Shown in pieces: positions 32,901 to 41,205 of a stretch of 64,000 nt of DNA. The DNA comes from UBA6398 sp963660485 (lineage in GTDB: Bacteria; Bacteroidota; Bacteroidia; Bacteroidales; Bacteroidaceae), in assembly GCA_963660485.1 (NCBI GenBank), contig CAVKYH010000005.1, positions 1 through 64,000 on the forward strand, in the 5' to 3' direction. A program made the position numbers and the translations under genes. Under the pieces are notes generated by a model. That model saw only the letters and a program-made list of their open reading frames with translations. It made no database searches and was not told where the DNA came from. The stretch's first letter is position 1; each line of letters starts with the position of its first letter.

Positions 32901-32990
32901 TAAAAACTACTCGGCATCTCGTAAAAACTCCGGGCCATGTAATTTAAATTAGATGCGTCGGAATTTAAATTAGGTCTGACCTCGTAAAAA
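32901..32990 (+). repeat. Modular TTTAAA repeat, copy H
   Basis: Exact 90-bp duplicate of 31341-31430. The identity stops at the CTCGTAAAAA after the third cassette; copy G continues into a TGTCTGACA block while this copy does not. Together with the terminator and mmdA promoter it fills the 363-bp gap. Confidence 0.93.
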
Positions 32991-33115
32991 TGGTTTCCGC
33001 ACCTCGTTTTGACGGGTAAGGAAAGGGTGTTTCGCTATGCCTATAAAATATGTAAACGGAGGGTTCTGTTGTACGAAAATTGCACACATGGCATACGTAA
33101 TAGGCAAAAAATTCT

Positions 33116-33123
33116 TACATTTG
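33116..33123 (+). promoter_or_regulatory. Probable -7 element of the mmd operon
   Basis: TACATTTG matches TAnnTTTG, 70 bp upstream of mmdA. The -33 element is not evident. Confidence 0.45.
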
Positions 33124-33192
33124 CACGGAAATAGTGTCGAAAGGCATTATTGCCCAAAAAACAATCAGAAACAATAAATTCATACAACTAAT

Positions 33193-34746
33193 ATGAGTCT
33201 TCAAACCGAAAAGATTAGAGAATTAGTACAGAAGCGCGCCAAAGCACGGCTTGGCGGCGGCGAAAAAGCCATAGAGAAGCAACACGCAAAAGGCAAACTC
33301 ACGGCACGTGAGCGCATTGCGTTGCTCCTTGACGAAGGAAGTTTCGAAGAGTTTGATATGTTCAAACTCCATCGTTGCCACAACTTTGGAATGGAAAAGA
33401 AACAATATCTTGGCGACGGCGTTGTAACCGGTAGCGGAACAATCAACGGACGCCTTGTATATGTTTACGCCCAGGATTTTACGGTCAACGGCGGTTCGCT
33501 CAGCATTACCATGGCCGAGAAAATCTGCAAAGTTCAGGATATGGCAATGAAAATGGGTGCGCCCTGCATCGCAATCAACGACTCGGGCGGTGCGCGCATT
33601 CAGGAAGGCATTGACTCGCTTGCCGGATTCGGCGATATTTTCCAGAGAAACATTGAAAGTTCCGGCGTGGTGCCCCAGATTTCCATGATTTGTGGTCCTT
33701 GTGCGGGCGGCGCGGTATATTCTCCCGCCCTTACCGACTTTGTGGTTATGCTCGAAGGCGTTTCGTATATGTTCCTTACCGGCCCGAAAGTTGTAAAGAC
33801 CGTAACGGGTGAAGATGTAAGCTCGGAAGACCTCGGCGGAGCATCGGTTCACGGAACAAAGAGCGGTGTGGCTCATTTCACAGCTAAGACCGAAGAAGAG
33901 GCAGCCGCACTCGTGCAGAGTTTGTTGGGATTCATTCCGCAGAACAACATGGAGGAAGCTCCGAGAGTGGAATGCAACGACCCCATTGACCGCAAGGAAG
34001 ATATGCTAAACGAGATTATCCCCGACAACGCAAACATGGCATACGACATGTACAAGGTGATCGGCGCAATTGTGGATAACGGCGAATTCTTTGAGGTACA
34101 TTCGAAATTTGCAAAGAATATCATCGTGGGCTTTGCCCGCTTCAACGGTCAGAGCGTAGGTATCGTGGCAAATCAGCCCAGTGTTTATGCCGGCGTTCTC
34201 GATTGCAATGCAAGTCGCAAGGGAGCACGTTTCGTGCGTTTCTGCGATGCTTTCAATATTCCCATAGTAACTCTCGTTGATGTGCCCGGATTCCTCCCCG
34301 GTACCGGACAGGAATACAACGCGGTCATAGATCATGGAGCTAAACTGCTTTATGCTTACGGCGAAGCCACTGTGCCAAAAGTTACAGTAACCTTGCGCAA
34401 AAGCTACGGCGGCTCGCATATCGTAATGAGCTGCAAACAACTCAAAGGAGATCTGAACTACGCTTGGCCTTCGTCTGAGATAGCAGTGATGGGAGCAAGT
34501 GGCGCTGTTGCTGTGCTCTGTGCAAAAGAAGCAAAAGCCCAGGAAGATCCCAAGGCATTCCTTGCAGAAAAGGAGAAAGAGTATAACGATTTGTTTACCA
34601 ATCCTTATCAGGCTGCAATGAAGGGTTATATCGACGATGTGATAGAACCTCGCAATACCCGTTTCCGTATCTGTCGCGCTCTTGCGCAACTCACAACAAA
34701 ACGTGAGGTACGCCCCGCAAAGAAACACGGAAATATTCCTATGTAA
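33193..34746 (+). CDS. mmdA: Methylmalonyl-CoA decarboxylase alpha subunit (carboxyltransferase)
   Basis: 517 residues, the usual length. Two crotonase-like halves of an acyl-CoA carboxyltransferase: AKGKLTARERIALLLDEGSF, INDSGGARIQEGIDSLAGFG, GPCAGGAVYSPALTDFVVM, and in the second half LVDVPGFLPGTGQEYNAVI and KSYGGSHIVMS. It transfers CO2 from (S)-methylmalonyl-CoA to the biotin of the carrier subunit, giving propionyl-CoA in the succinate-to-propionate pathway. Operon mmdA, gamma/delta-like, epsilon-like, mmdC, mmdB with short gaps. Propionyl-CoA carboxylase beta is the close alternative, but the sodium-pump beta subunit downstream settles it. Confidence 0.95.
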   Translation: MSLQTEKIRELVQKRAKARLGGGEKAIEKQHAKGKLTARERIALLLDEGSFEEFDMFKLHRCHNFGMEKKQYLGDGVVTGSGTINGRLVYVYAQDFTVNGGSLSITMAEKICKVQDMAMKMGAPCIAINDSGGARIQEGIDSLAGFGDIFQRNIESSGVVPQISMICGPCAGGAVYSPALTDFVVMLEGVSYMFLTGPKVVKTVTGEDVSSEDLGGASVHGTKSGVAHFTAKTEEEAAALVQSLLGFIPQNNMEEAPRVECNDPIDRKEDMLNEIIPDNANMAYDMYKVIGAIVDNGEFFEVHSKFAKNIIVGFARFNGQSVGIVANQPSVYAGVLDCNASRKGARFVRFCDAFNIPIVTLVDVPGFLPGTGQEYNAVIDHGAKLLYAYGEATVPKVTVTLRKSYGGSHIVMSCKQLKGDLNYAWPSSEIAVMGASGAVAVLCAKEAKAQEDPKAFLAEKEKEYNDLFTNPYQAAMKGYIDDVIEPRNTRFRICRALAQLTTKREVRPAKKHGNIPM

Positions 34747-34777
34747 ATCCAAACTACAACAATACTAATTGACCTAA

Positions 34778-35686
34778 ATGAGGCGCATAAAGTTTATTCT
34801 TCTCACTACATTGCTTTTGCTCTGCACAAAAGCCGTGCAAGGACAAATAGCAACCAACTTGAAGATAAGCGAAGTGGTTGTAGACAATCCGTCGGGGCTT
34901 ATAGACGAATACGGACAGAGAAACGCTTGGATTGAAATCTGCAATACCTCATGGGGCACGGTAAATCTTCGAAATTGCTACCTTACGACCAATCGCAAAA
35001 CGCTCGAAGAAATGTCCGTACCCGAGAGGGTGAAACTAATGTCTCTGATTCCGGCCGGCGATTCACGCACCAAGTTGAAAGCAAAAGAGCATATCGTGTT
35101 TTTTGCAGACGCTCGCCCGAATCTCGGAACGCTTCACACTAATTTCAAACTCGTTCCCGGACAAGAAAACTTCGTAGCTCTTTTTGACGGCAACGGACAT
35201 ACGCTGCTCGACTCGGTAACAATTCCAGTCAATACCCTTAAAGGTTGTTCCTATGCCCGGTTCGAAACAGAAAAAGGTGAGGGATTTGAATGGCAATGGT
35301 GCAAGCCGCAAGATGTAACTCCCGGAAGCGCGAACAGCAATACGGGTATGGCGTCAAACAAAGTAGCTGAATTCAAACAGAAAGACCCTCACGGCTTCGG
35401 CATGTCGATTCTCGGAATGGGGATAGTGTTTTGCTGTCTTGTTTTGCTCGCTATATTCTTTACACTGTTCGGTAAGATTTTTGCGCGGATTGACAAGAAA
35501 AAGAGCGAAACGTATGTGGAGGAAATGCCTGCGGAGGAAGAAACGGCAGAAGACGATGGCGTTGTGGCTGCAGTGATTTCCATGGCTCTGAGAAAGGCTC
35601 TATTTGATTTGCACGACCATGAAAGCGGTGTGCTTACCATAAAGCCGCGCCGCACCAACTGGACCCGTACAGGCGGAAGCAACTGA
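34778..35686 (+). CDS. Decarboxylase gamma/delta-like subunit with lamin-tail domain
   Basis: 302 residues. A signal peptide (1-22) is followed by a lamin-tail-like beta domain (about 25-175; LKISEVVVDNPSGLIDEYGQ, NAWIEICNTSWGTVNLRNCY). One membrane helix follows (about 205-235, SILGMGIVFCCLVLLAIFF). The short cytoplasmic tail has OadG-like acidic and basic patches ending HDHESGVLTIKPRRTNW. The helix and tail are the OadG/MmdD part that anchors the soluble subunits to the sodium channel. The extra lamin-tail domain outside the membrane is a Bacteroidota feature with unknown purpose. Confidence 0.85.
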   Translation: MRRIKFILLTTLLLLCTKAVQGQIATNLKISEVVVDNPSGLIDEYGQRNAWIEICNTSWGTVNLRNCYLTTNRKTLEEMSVPERVKLMSLIPAGDSRTKLKAKEHIVFFADARPNLGTLHTNFKLVPGQENFVALFDGNGHTLLDSVTIPVNTLKGCSYARFETEKGEGFEWQWCKPQDVTPGSANSNTGMASNKVAEFKQKDPHGFGMSILGMGIVFCCLVLLAIFFTLFGKIFARIDKKKSETYVEEMPAEEETAEDDGVVAAVISMALRKALFDLHDHESGVLTIKPRRTNWTRTGGSN

Positions 35687-35710
35687 AAAACGAAAATTCT
35701 ATAACGTAAG

Positions 35711-35983
35711 ATGAGAATATACAATTATAAACTGAACGAAGGTACTCTTACCATCAGCGTAGATGAGAAGGCGGGTGCAATATCTGCGATATGCGTTGAA
35801 GGAAATGAACTTTCGCTTCCCGAAGGATGCGAAGAAGAGGCAATCGCTGCAATGGCGCTCGCCGTAGATACTGCCATCAACGAAATTGTACACGATGACG
35901 AAACCGGCGTAATTACTATCAGCCCGAAAGCGTCGCGTTGGAATGCCCCCGAATTCCATTTCAATACAATATCAAAAGACTAA
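35711..35983 (+). CDS. Small decarboxylase subunit, epsilon (MmdE)-like
   Basis: 90-residue cytoplasmic protein, no signal or membrane segment. Its end, HDDETGVITISPKASRWN, is plainly related to the tail of the preceding subunit, HDHESGVLTIKPRRTNW, and both have a MAL helix before it. In Veillonella the small MmdE resembles the C-terminus of MmdD in the same way, so I propose the same role here: stabilising the complex. The similarity is seen in the sequence; the function is inferred. Confidence 0.7.
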   Translation: MRIYNYKLNEGTLTISVDEKAGAISAICVEGNELSLPEGCEEEAIAAMALAVDTAINEIVHDDETGVITISPKASRWNAPEFHFNTISKD

Positions 35984-36006
35984 CAATCGAAACAAACAAT
36001 AAAGAG

Positions 36007-36483
36007 ATGAAACAATACAAATACCGCGTAAACGGAAAGTCCTACGACGTGGCTATCGATGAGATTAAAGGCAAAAACGCCAAAGTTACTGTGAATGGCG
36101 TGAGTTATGATGTAGAGATTGAGGGTGAAGCTGGTGAAGGCCTCGCAACTATTAGCGGTGTTGCCGCTGCTGTTGCAGAATCTCCTGCTTCTCCGGCAAA
36201 GGCTGCCGCTCCTGCTCCTGCTGCAAGCAAACCTGCTGCTGCCGCTGCGGCTTCTTCTGCTCCCGGCAAGGGAACTCCGGTGAAAGCTCCGCTCCCCGGC
36301 GTGGTTACAGATGTGAAAGTAGCTGTTGGAGATGCCGTGAAGAAAGGCCAGACCGTGGTTGTGCTTGAAGCAATGAAGATGCAGAACAATATCAATGCCG
36401 AAAGCGACGGAACTGTTACTTCTATCGTTGTAAACAAAGGCGACTCCGTAATGGAGGGTGCTACTCTTATTACCGTAGGATAA
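36007..36483 (+). CDS. mmdC: Biotin carboxyl carrier subunit of methylmalonyl-CoA decarboxylase
   Basis: 158 residues from ATG 36007. An upstream in-frame start at 35938 overlaps the preceding gene and lacks family resemblance. Order: small N-terminal beta domain (MKQYKYRVNGKSYDV), an Ala-Pro-rich flexible linker (about 55-88), and a biotinyl domain at 90-158 with VLEAMKMQNNI, where Lys124 carries biotin. The linker lets biotin move between MmdA and MmdB. Confidence 0.95.
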   Translation: MKQYKYRVNGKSYDVAIDEIKGKNAKVTVNGVSYDVEIEGEAGEGLATISGVAAAVAESPASPAKAAAPAPAASKPAAAAAASSAPGKGTPVKAPLPGVVTDVKVAVGDAVKKGQTVVVLEAMKMQNNINAESDGTVTSIVVNKGDSVMEGATLITVG

Positions 36484-36495
36484 TATTTCGGAGGA

Positions 36496-37653
36496 ATGAA
36501 CGAGTTTGGGCTCTTTCTGTCCACGAAGTTTAACGACTTCTTGACCTACACGGGAGTTGCCTGTGCCTCTTACCAAAATCTTATAATGATTTTGGTGGGA
36601 ATAATATTCATTTGGCTCGCCATAAAAAAGGATTTCGAGCCATTGTTGTTGATTCCTATCGGTTTGGGAATCATTCTCGGTAATATTCCCTTCAAGGCTG
36701 CCGGATTGGAAATCGGATTGTATGAAGACAATTCCGTATTGAATTTCTTTTATTCCGGTGTGAAAGACGGTTGGTATCCGCCGCTTATATTTTTAGGTAT
36801 AGGCGCGATGACCGACTTTACCGCATTGATAGCCAATCCTAAGTTGTTGTTGATTGGCGGTGCGGCGCAGTTTGGTATATTCGGGGCTTATATGTTGGCA
36901 TTGCTGTTGGGATTCGAGCCAAATCAGGCTGCCGGAATCGCGATAATCGGCGGAGCAGACGGCCCGACGGCTATATTCTTGTCGTCAAAGCTTTCTCCCA
37001 ACTTGATGGGCGCTATCGCCGTGTGTGCATACTCTTATATGGCGCTTGTGCCGGTTATCCAGCCGCCATTGATGCGTTTGCTTACCACGAAGAAAGAGCG
37101 TGTGATTCGCATGAAGCCTGCGCGTCAGGTTTCGCAGACCGAAAGAATTATCTTCCCTATTGTAGGTTTGTTGCTTACCACTTTCATAGTGCCTTCGGGC
37201 CTTCCGTTGTTGGGTATGCTCTTCTTCGGAAATCTTTTGAAGGAAAGCACAAAGACCACACGCCTTGCCAAGACTGCGGGAAGTGCTTTGAACGATATCA
37301 TTGTGATGCTTCTTGGACTTACGGTGGGTTGTTCCACCCAAGCGAGCGTATTCCTTACGCGCGACACCATATTTATTTTTATCCTTGGTGCGCTCTCGTT
37401 CATCATCGCAACGTCGTCGGGCATATTGTTCGTGAAAATCATGAACCTTTTCTTGAGCAAGGGCAATAAGATTAACCCTCTCATAGGAAATGCAGGCGTT
37501 TCGGCAGTGCCGATGAGTTCGCGTATTTCAAACCAGTTGGGACTTAAATACGACAGCAGCAACTATCTTTTGATGCATGCCATGGGACCGAATGTTGCAG
37601 GTGTGATAGGTTCGGCTGTGGCTGCGGGCGTGTTGCTCGGATTCCTCAACTGA
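36496..37653 (+). CDS. mmdB: Sodium-pumping decarboxylase beta subunit
   Basis: 385-residue inner-membrane protein with about nine to eleven helices. It decarboxylates carboxybiotin and exports sodium ions. The key signature GGADGPTAIF holds the Asp known to be essential in OadB, and NAGVSAVPMSSRI and HAMGPNVAGVIGSA are the usual C-terminal motifs. Ribosome site GGAGGA lies just ahead of the ATG, 13 bp after mmdC. Last gene of the operon, followed by a strong terminator. Confidence 0.95.
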   Translation: MNEFGLFLSTKFNDFLTYTGVACASYQNLIMILVGIIFIWLAIKKDFEPLLLIPIGLGIILGNIPFKAAGLEIGLYEDNSVLNFFYSGVKDGWYPPLIFLGIGAMTDFTALIANPKLLLIGGAAQFGIFGAYMLALLLGFEPNQAAGIAIIGGADGPTAIFLSSKLSPNLMGAIAVCAYSYMALVPVIQPPLMRLLTTKKERVIRMKPARQVSQTERIIFPIVGLLLTTFIVPSGLPLLGMLFFGNLLKESTKTTRLAKTAGSALNDIIVMLLGLTVGCSTQASVFLTRDTIFIFILGALSFIIATSSGILFVKIMNLFLSKGNKINPLIGNAGVSAVPMSSRISNQLGLKYDSSNYLLMHAMGPNVAGVIGSAVAAGVLLGFLN

Positions 37654-37692
37654 TTCGGTTGGGATTTCACAAGAAAGATATTATAGAACTTT

Positions 37693-37737
37693 AACGGGGC
37701 TGTTTCTTCGAATGCAGAAGAAGCAGCCTCGTTTTTT
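37693..37737 (+). terminator. Terminator of the mmd operon
   Basis: A 16-bp stem with two wobble pairs (ACGGGGCTGTTTCTTC against GAAGAAGCAGCCTCGT), followed by six T. Confidence 0.9.
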
Positions 37738-37843
37738 AGGCATATTTAGTGGTTTGAAGTTTGTCTGAAAGGCATTTTTTGACGCTTGTTTTGAGGCAAA
37801 AAATGCAACATAATAAGGCTTGAAATTTTCAAGATTTGACTCC

Positions 37844-37930
37844 GAAAAAATTACACGGCATCTCGTAAAAACTCCGACGCATCTAATTTAAATTAGATGC
37901 GTCGGAATTTAAATTATGTCTGACATCGTT
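37844..37930 (+). repeat. Modular TTTAAA repeat, copy I (palindromic, chimeric)
   Basis: GGCATCTCGTAAAAACT, CCGACGCATCT, AATTTAAATT, AGATGCGTCGG, AATTTAAATT, ATGTCTGACATCG. The first two cassettes are inverted copies, so 37873-37906 is a perfect 34-bp palindrome centred on TTTAAA. The end is of the TGTCTGACA type. Lies between converging genes. Confidence 0.93.
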
Positions 37931-38007
37931 CAGAGCATAAAACTCCTAATTGAAACGGTAAAGGCTTTGCGTTGATTACAAAGCTTTTATGTATCAATTT
38001 TCGCGCT

Positions 38008-38478
38008 TTAGATTTTTGCGAGTTTTTGTAGCTTTTCTTCGGTCAGGCGATACGTTTTCCATTCGTCCAAAGATACGGCGCCCATGGAATGATAAAAGTC
38101 GATGCTTGGCTGATTCCAATTCAGACAAACCCATTCCATTCTTCCGCATCCGCGCTCAACGGCCGTTTTTGCCAAATGCAGGAAAAGCGCTTTGCCGTAA
38201 CCTTTGCCGCGATGTTCGGGATAAACGTAAAGATCTTCGAGATAAAGTCCTGCCTTGCCCACAAAAGTGGAGTAGTTGTGGAAGTAAAGCGCAAAACCAA
38301 CTTCTTTGCCGTCTTCAACAGCAAACACCACTTCGGCTACATGCTTTTCAAACAGCCATTCGTCAAGCATGCTTTCTGTGGCAAGCACCTCGTTTTCCAT
38401 TTTCTCGTATTTCGCAATGCCTTTAATAAACCCCAGTATCAAAGGAACGTCTTTGCGTTCCGCCTTTCTTATTGTCAT
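38008..38478 (-). CDS. GNAT N-acetyltransferase (diamine/thialysine acetyltransferase-like)
   Basis: 156 residues. GNAT fold with the acetyl-CoA loop EHRGKGYGKALF (motif A, Q/RxxGxG). The segment FHNYSTFVGKAGLYLEDLYV is characteristic of the spermidine/thialysine acetyltransferase branch. Also NWNQPSIDFYHSMGA, the usual C-terminal acceptor-side motif. Likely acetylates a polyamine or lysine analogue; exact substrate uncertain. Single gene, leftward, converging on the mmd operon. Confidence 0.88.
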   Translation of the reverse strand: MTIRKAERKDVPLILGFIKGIAKYEKMENEVLATESMLDEWLFEKHVAEVVFAVEDGKEVGFALYFHNYSTFVGKAGLYLEDLYVYPEHRGKGYGKALFLHLAKTAVERGCGRMEWVCLNWNQPSIDFYHSMGAVSLDEWKTYRLTEEKLQKLAKI

Positions 38479-38527
38479 ATTATCATTGTTTGTTTAGATT
38501 CTTACCATAACCCGTTTGCAAAACAAA

Positions 38528-38556
38528 ACGCCCGCTGAAGTTTTTTCAGCAGGCGT
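38528..38556 (-). terminator. Terminator after tRNA-Gln
   Basis: Minus strand: ACGCCTGCTGAA pairs with TTCAGCGGGCGT (one wobble), followed by TTTGTTTT, just after the tRNA 3' end. Confidence 0.85.
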
Positions 38557-38563
38557 CTTTTTG

Positions 38564-38634
38564 TTGGGATACCCGGACTCGAACCAGGAAAGGCAGGACC
38601 AGAATCTGCAGTGTTACCATTACACCATATCCCA
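38564..38634 (-). tRNA. tRNA-Gln (anticodon CTG)
   Basis: 71 nt. Acceptor TGGGATA pairs with TATCCCA. D arm GTGT-AATGGTA-ACAC, anticodon loop TTCTGGT giving CTG, T arm CCTGG-TTCGAGT-CCGGG, discriminator A. CCA is not encoded. The last anticodon-stem pair (31-39) is an A-C mismatch. Confidence 0.93.
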
Positions 38635-38665
38635 AACAGTATTGAACTCGTCCCGAATTCGACTG

Positions 38666-38695
38666 CAAAAGTAATTTGTTTATTTGAAACCACAA
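38666..38695 (-). promoter_or_regulatory. Promoter of tRNA-Gln
   Basis: Minus-strand TTG (38695-38693), 19 bp, TACTTTTG (38673-38666): full Bacteroidota promoter about 32 bp upstream of the tRNA. Confidence 0.7.
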
Positions 38696-38768
38696 AATTT
38701 CAGTAGCATTTTCTCGCAAATAATTTTACATGACGCTCGTATGAAACAATATTTAAGGGCTTTCAAGA

Positions 38769-38797
38769 TTGTATATCCACAAAAACGCCTACCTTTG
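38769..38797 (+). promoter_or_regulatory. Promoter of rsfS-ftsH-cdsA
   Basis: TTG (38769-38771), 18 bp, TACCTTTG (38790-38797), 17 bp ahead of the rsfS ATG. Confidence 0.6.
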
Positions 38798-38814
38798 CAG
38801 CCAAACTTATATAG

Positions 38815-39174
38815 ATGGACAATACAAAAGTTATACTTAAGAACATTATTGAAGGAATCCAGGATAAAAAAGGAAGTGGAATCGTAGTGGCAGACCTTAA
38901 CGAGATAGAAAGCAGTCCTTGCAATTATTTCGTGATATGTCAGGCCAATTCTTCGAACCAAACCACAGCCATTGCCAAATCGATAGGAGACAAACTGCGT
39001 GAAAATTGCACCACAAAGCCTTTCTCGGTATCCGGCCTCGAAAATGGTGTGTGGATTGTTATGGACTATGGAGATATTTTCGTACATATTTTCCAACCCA
39101 TCGAACGTGAATTCTACGATTTGGAACATCTTTGGGCTGATGCCGAGTTATCCTCCGTTCCCGACCTCGAATAA
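38815..39174 (+). CDS. rsfS: Ribosome silencing factor RsfS
   Basis: 119 residues, whole family length. Binds ribosomal protein uL14 on the large subunit and blocks joining of subunits in starvation. Signature blocks: KKGSGIVVADLNEIESSPCNYF, NYFVICQANSS, and WIVMDYGDIFVHIFQPIEREFYDLEHLW. First gene of a set followed 5 bp later by ftsH and then cdsA, an order often seen in Bacteroidota. Confidence 0.95.
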   Translation: MDNTKVILKNIIEGIQDKKGSGIVVADLNEIESSPCNYFVICQANSSNQTTAIAKSIGDKLRENCTTKPFSVSGLENGVWIVMDYGDIFVHIFQPIEREFYDLEHLWADAELSSVPDLE

Positions 39175-39179
39175 AAATC

Positions 39180-41201
39180 ATGACACCTAAAAACCAAAAA
39201 CCAATGCAGAATATGCCCAGGTTCAACTTGAACTGGGTGTACATGTTGATTGTAGGCGCGCTTGTCATAATGCTTTTTACCAATACGGGAAGCAGCAGCG
39301 TAGACAAGGAAGTGGACTATACCACATTCAAAAGCTATGTATCGAAAGGCTATGCCAGTCGCATTGAAGTTAACAAAGGAGACGGCACGGCCAAGATGTT
39401 TGTCGATGGGAAATACATACGCGATATTTTCAAAACAAGCTCGCAGAAAACAGGCAAAGCCCCCACTGTAAGCACAAAATATCCGTCGGTAGACAAAGTG
39501 GAAGAGTTCCTGGATACCGAAACCAAGGCGCAGCATTTCAAAGGCTCGGTTTCATACATTCAAGACTCCAATATGCTTTGGTCTTTGTTCTTGAACATAG
39601 TGCCTTTGCTCTTCTTTGTTGCAATTTGGCTGTTCTTCATGCGTAGAATGAACAGCGGCGGAGGAAGCGGAGGCGTTTTCAACGTAGGCAAAAGCAAGGC
39701 GCAACTTTTTGAAAAGAAACAAGGCAAACACATAACCTTTAAAGATGTTGCCGGACAGGAAGGAGCCAAAAGGGAAGTGCAGGAAATCGTGGACTTTCTC
39801 AAGAATCCGAAAAAATATACCGACCTCGGCGGAAAAATACCAAGAGGCGCGTTGCTCGTAGGCCCTCCGGGAACGGGAAAAACCCTTTTGGCAAAAGCTG
39901 TAGCAGGTGAAGCCGACGTTCCGTTCTTTTCAATTTCGGGCAGCGACTTTGTGGAAATGTTTGTAGGCGTCGGCGCGAGCCGCGTACGCGACCTTTTCCG
40001 TCAGGCAAAGGAGAAAGCACCGTCAATAATCTTTATCGACGAAATAGATGCCGTTGGCCGTGCGCGCGGAAAGAACCCCGCAATGGGAGGAAACGATGAA
40101 CGCGAAAATACATTGAACCAATTGCTGACGGAAATGGACGGATTCAGCCCCAATTCCGGTATCATCGTAATGGCAGCAACCAACCGCGTTGACATACTTG
40201 ACAAGGCTTTGCTGAGAGCAGGACGTTTCGACAGACAAATCCATGTGGATCTCCCCGACTTGAGCGAAAGAAAGGCGATATTCCTTGTGCACATGAAACC
40301 ATTGAAGATGGACAAAACGGTTGACGTTGATTTGATGTCGAGACAGACTCCCGGATTTTCTGGAGCTGACATCGCAAACGTTTGCAACGAGGCTGCGCTG
40401 ATTGCGGCGCGTCATAACAAACCGGCAATAGGAATGCAGGATTTTCTTGACGCTGTAGATAGAATTATAGGCGGACTCGAAAAGAAAACAAAGGTGATGA
40501 CGCAGGAAGAAAAGCATACAATAGCGCTCCATGAAGCCGGCCACGCCACAATATCATGGTTCTTGCAATACGCTAACCCGCTTGTAAAAGTTACGATAGT
40601 GCCTCGCGGTCAGGCGTTGGGCGCAGCATGGTATCTCCCGGAGGAACGAAATATCACCACCAAAGAACAAATGGAGGACGAAATATGCGCAACGCTCGGC
40701 GGACGTGCGGCCGAAGAGCTCTTCACAGGGCATATCTCCACCGGGGCACTCAATGATTTGGAAACTGTAACCAAACGTGCTTACGGCATGGTGGCATATC
40801 TTGGTATGAGTGAGAAACTTTATAATCTCTGCTACTACAACAATCAGGAATATCAGTTTGGAAAACCATATTCCGACAAAACTGCTGAAACCATAGACAG
40901 TGAAGTTGCGGCGCTTGTCGCACGTCAGTACGAGCGTGCCAAACAACTTTTGAAAGATCATCAGAGCGGGCATGCCAAACTGGCTTCCGTGCTTGAAGAA
41001 CGCGAAGTGATTTTCGCCAAGGACGTGGAAGAAATTTTCGGCAAGCGTCCATGGCGCAGCCGTGCCGATGAACTTTTGCAGGACGAGCAGGAACAATTGG
41101 CCAAGGACGAAGATAATATATCCGAAAAGCCTTTGAAAGACGACGATATCCCGCAAGCAGAAACGTCTCTAGAAGGTAAAGAAGGAGAAGAGGTAAAATA
41201 A
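39180..41201 (+). CDS. ftsH: ATP-dependent zinc metalloprotease FtsH
   Basis: 673 residues. An N-terminal membrane helix (about 18-35), periplasmic domain, second helix (LWSLFLNIVPLLFFVAIWLFF) and Gly-rich linker lead to the AAA ATPase. The ATPase has Walker A GPPGTGKTLLAKA, Walker B IIFIDEIDAVG and an SRH ending NRVDILDKALLRAGRFDRQI. The pore FV motif is in GSDFVEMFVGVGASRVRDLF. The protease domain has HEAGH, the zinc and catalytic site. The acidic C-terminal tail is longer than in many homologues. Degrades misfolded membrane proteins and regulators. CdsA follows 4 bp later. Confidence 0.97.
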   Translation: MTPKNQKPMQNMPRFNLNWVYMLIVGALVIMLFTNTGSSSVDKEVDYTTFKSYVSKGYASRIEVNKGDGTAKMFVDGKYIRDIFKTSSQKTGKAPTVSTKYPSVDKVEEFLDTETKAQHFKGSVSYIQDSNMLWSLFLNIVPLLFFVAIWLFFMRRMNSGGGSGGVFNVGKSKAQLFEKKQGKHITFKDVAGQEGAKREVQEIVDFLKNPKKYTDLGGKIPRGALLVGPPGTGKTLLAKAVAGEADVPFFSISGSDFVEMFVGVGASRVRDLFRQAKEKAPSIIFIDEIDAVGRARGKNPAMGGNDERENTLNQLLTEMDGFSPNSGIIVMAATNRVDILDKALLRAGRFDRQIHVDLPDLSERKAIFLVHMKPLKMDKTVDVDLMSRQTPGFSGADIANVCNEAALIAARHNKPAIGMQDFLDAVDRIIGGLEKKTKVMTQEEKHTIALHEAGHATISWFLQYANPLVKVTIVPRGQALGAAWYLPEERNITTKEQMEDEICATLGGRAAEELFTGHISTGALNDLETVTKRAYGMVAYLGMSEKLYNLCYYNNQEYQFGKPYSDKTAETIDSEVAALVARQYERAKQLLKDHQSGHAKLASVLEEREVIFAKDVEEIFGKRPWRSRADELLQDEQEQLAKDEDNISEKPLKDDDIPQAETSLEGKEGEEVK

Positions 41202-41205
41202 AATC

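Noticed and set aside
33193..34746. Propionyl-CoA carboxylase beta subunit as the identity of mmdA
   Set aside because: The operon holds the sodium-pumping beta subunit and gamma/delta-like anchor and no biotin carboxylase.
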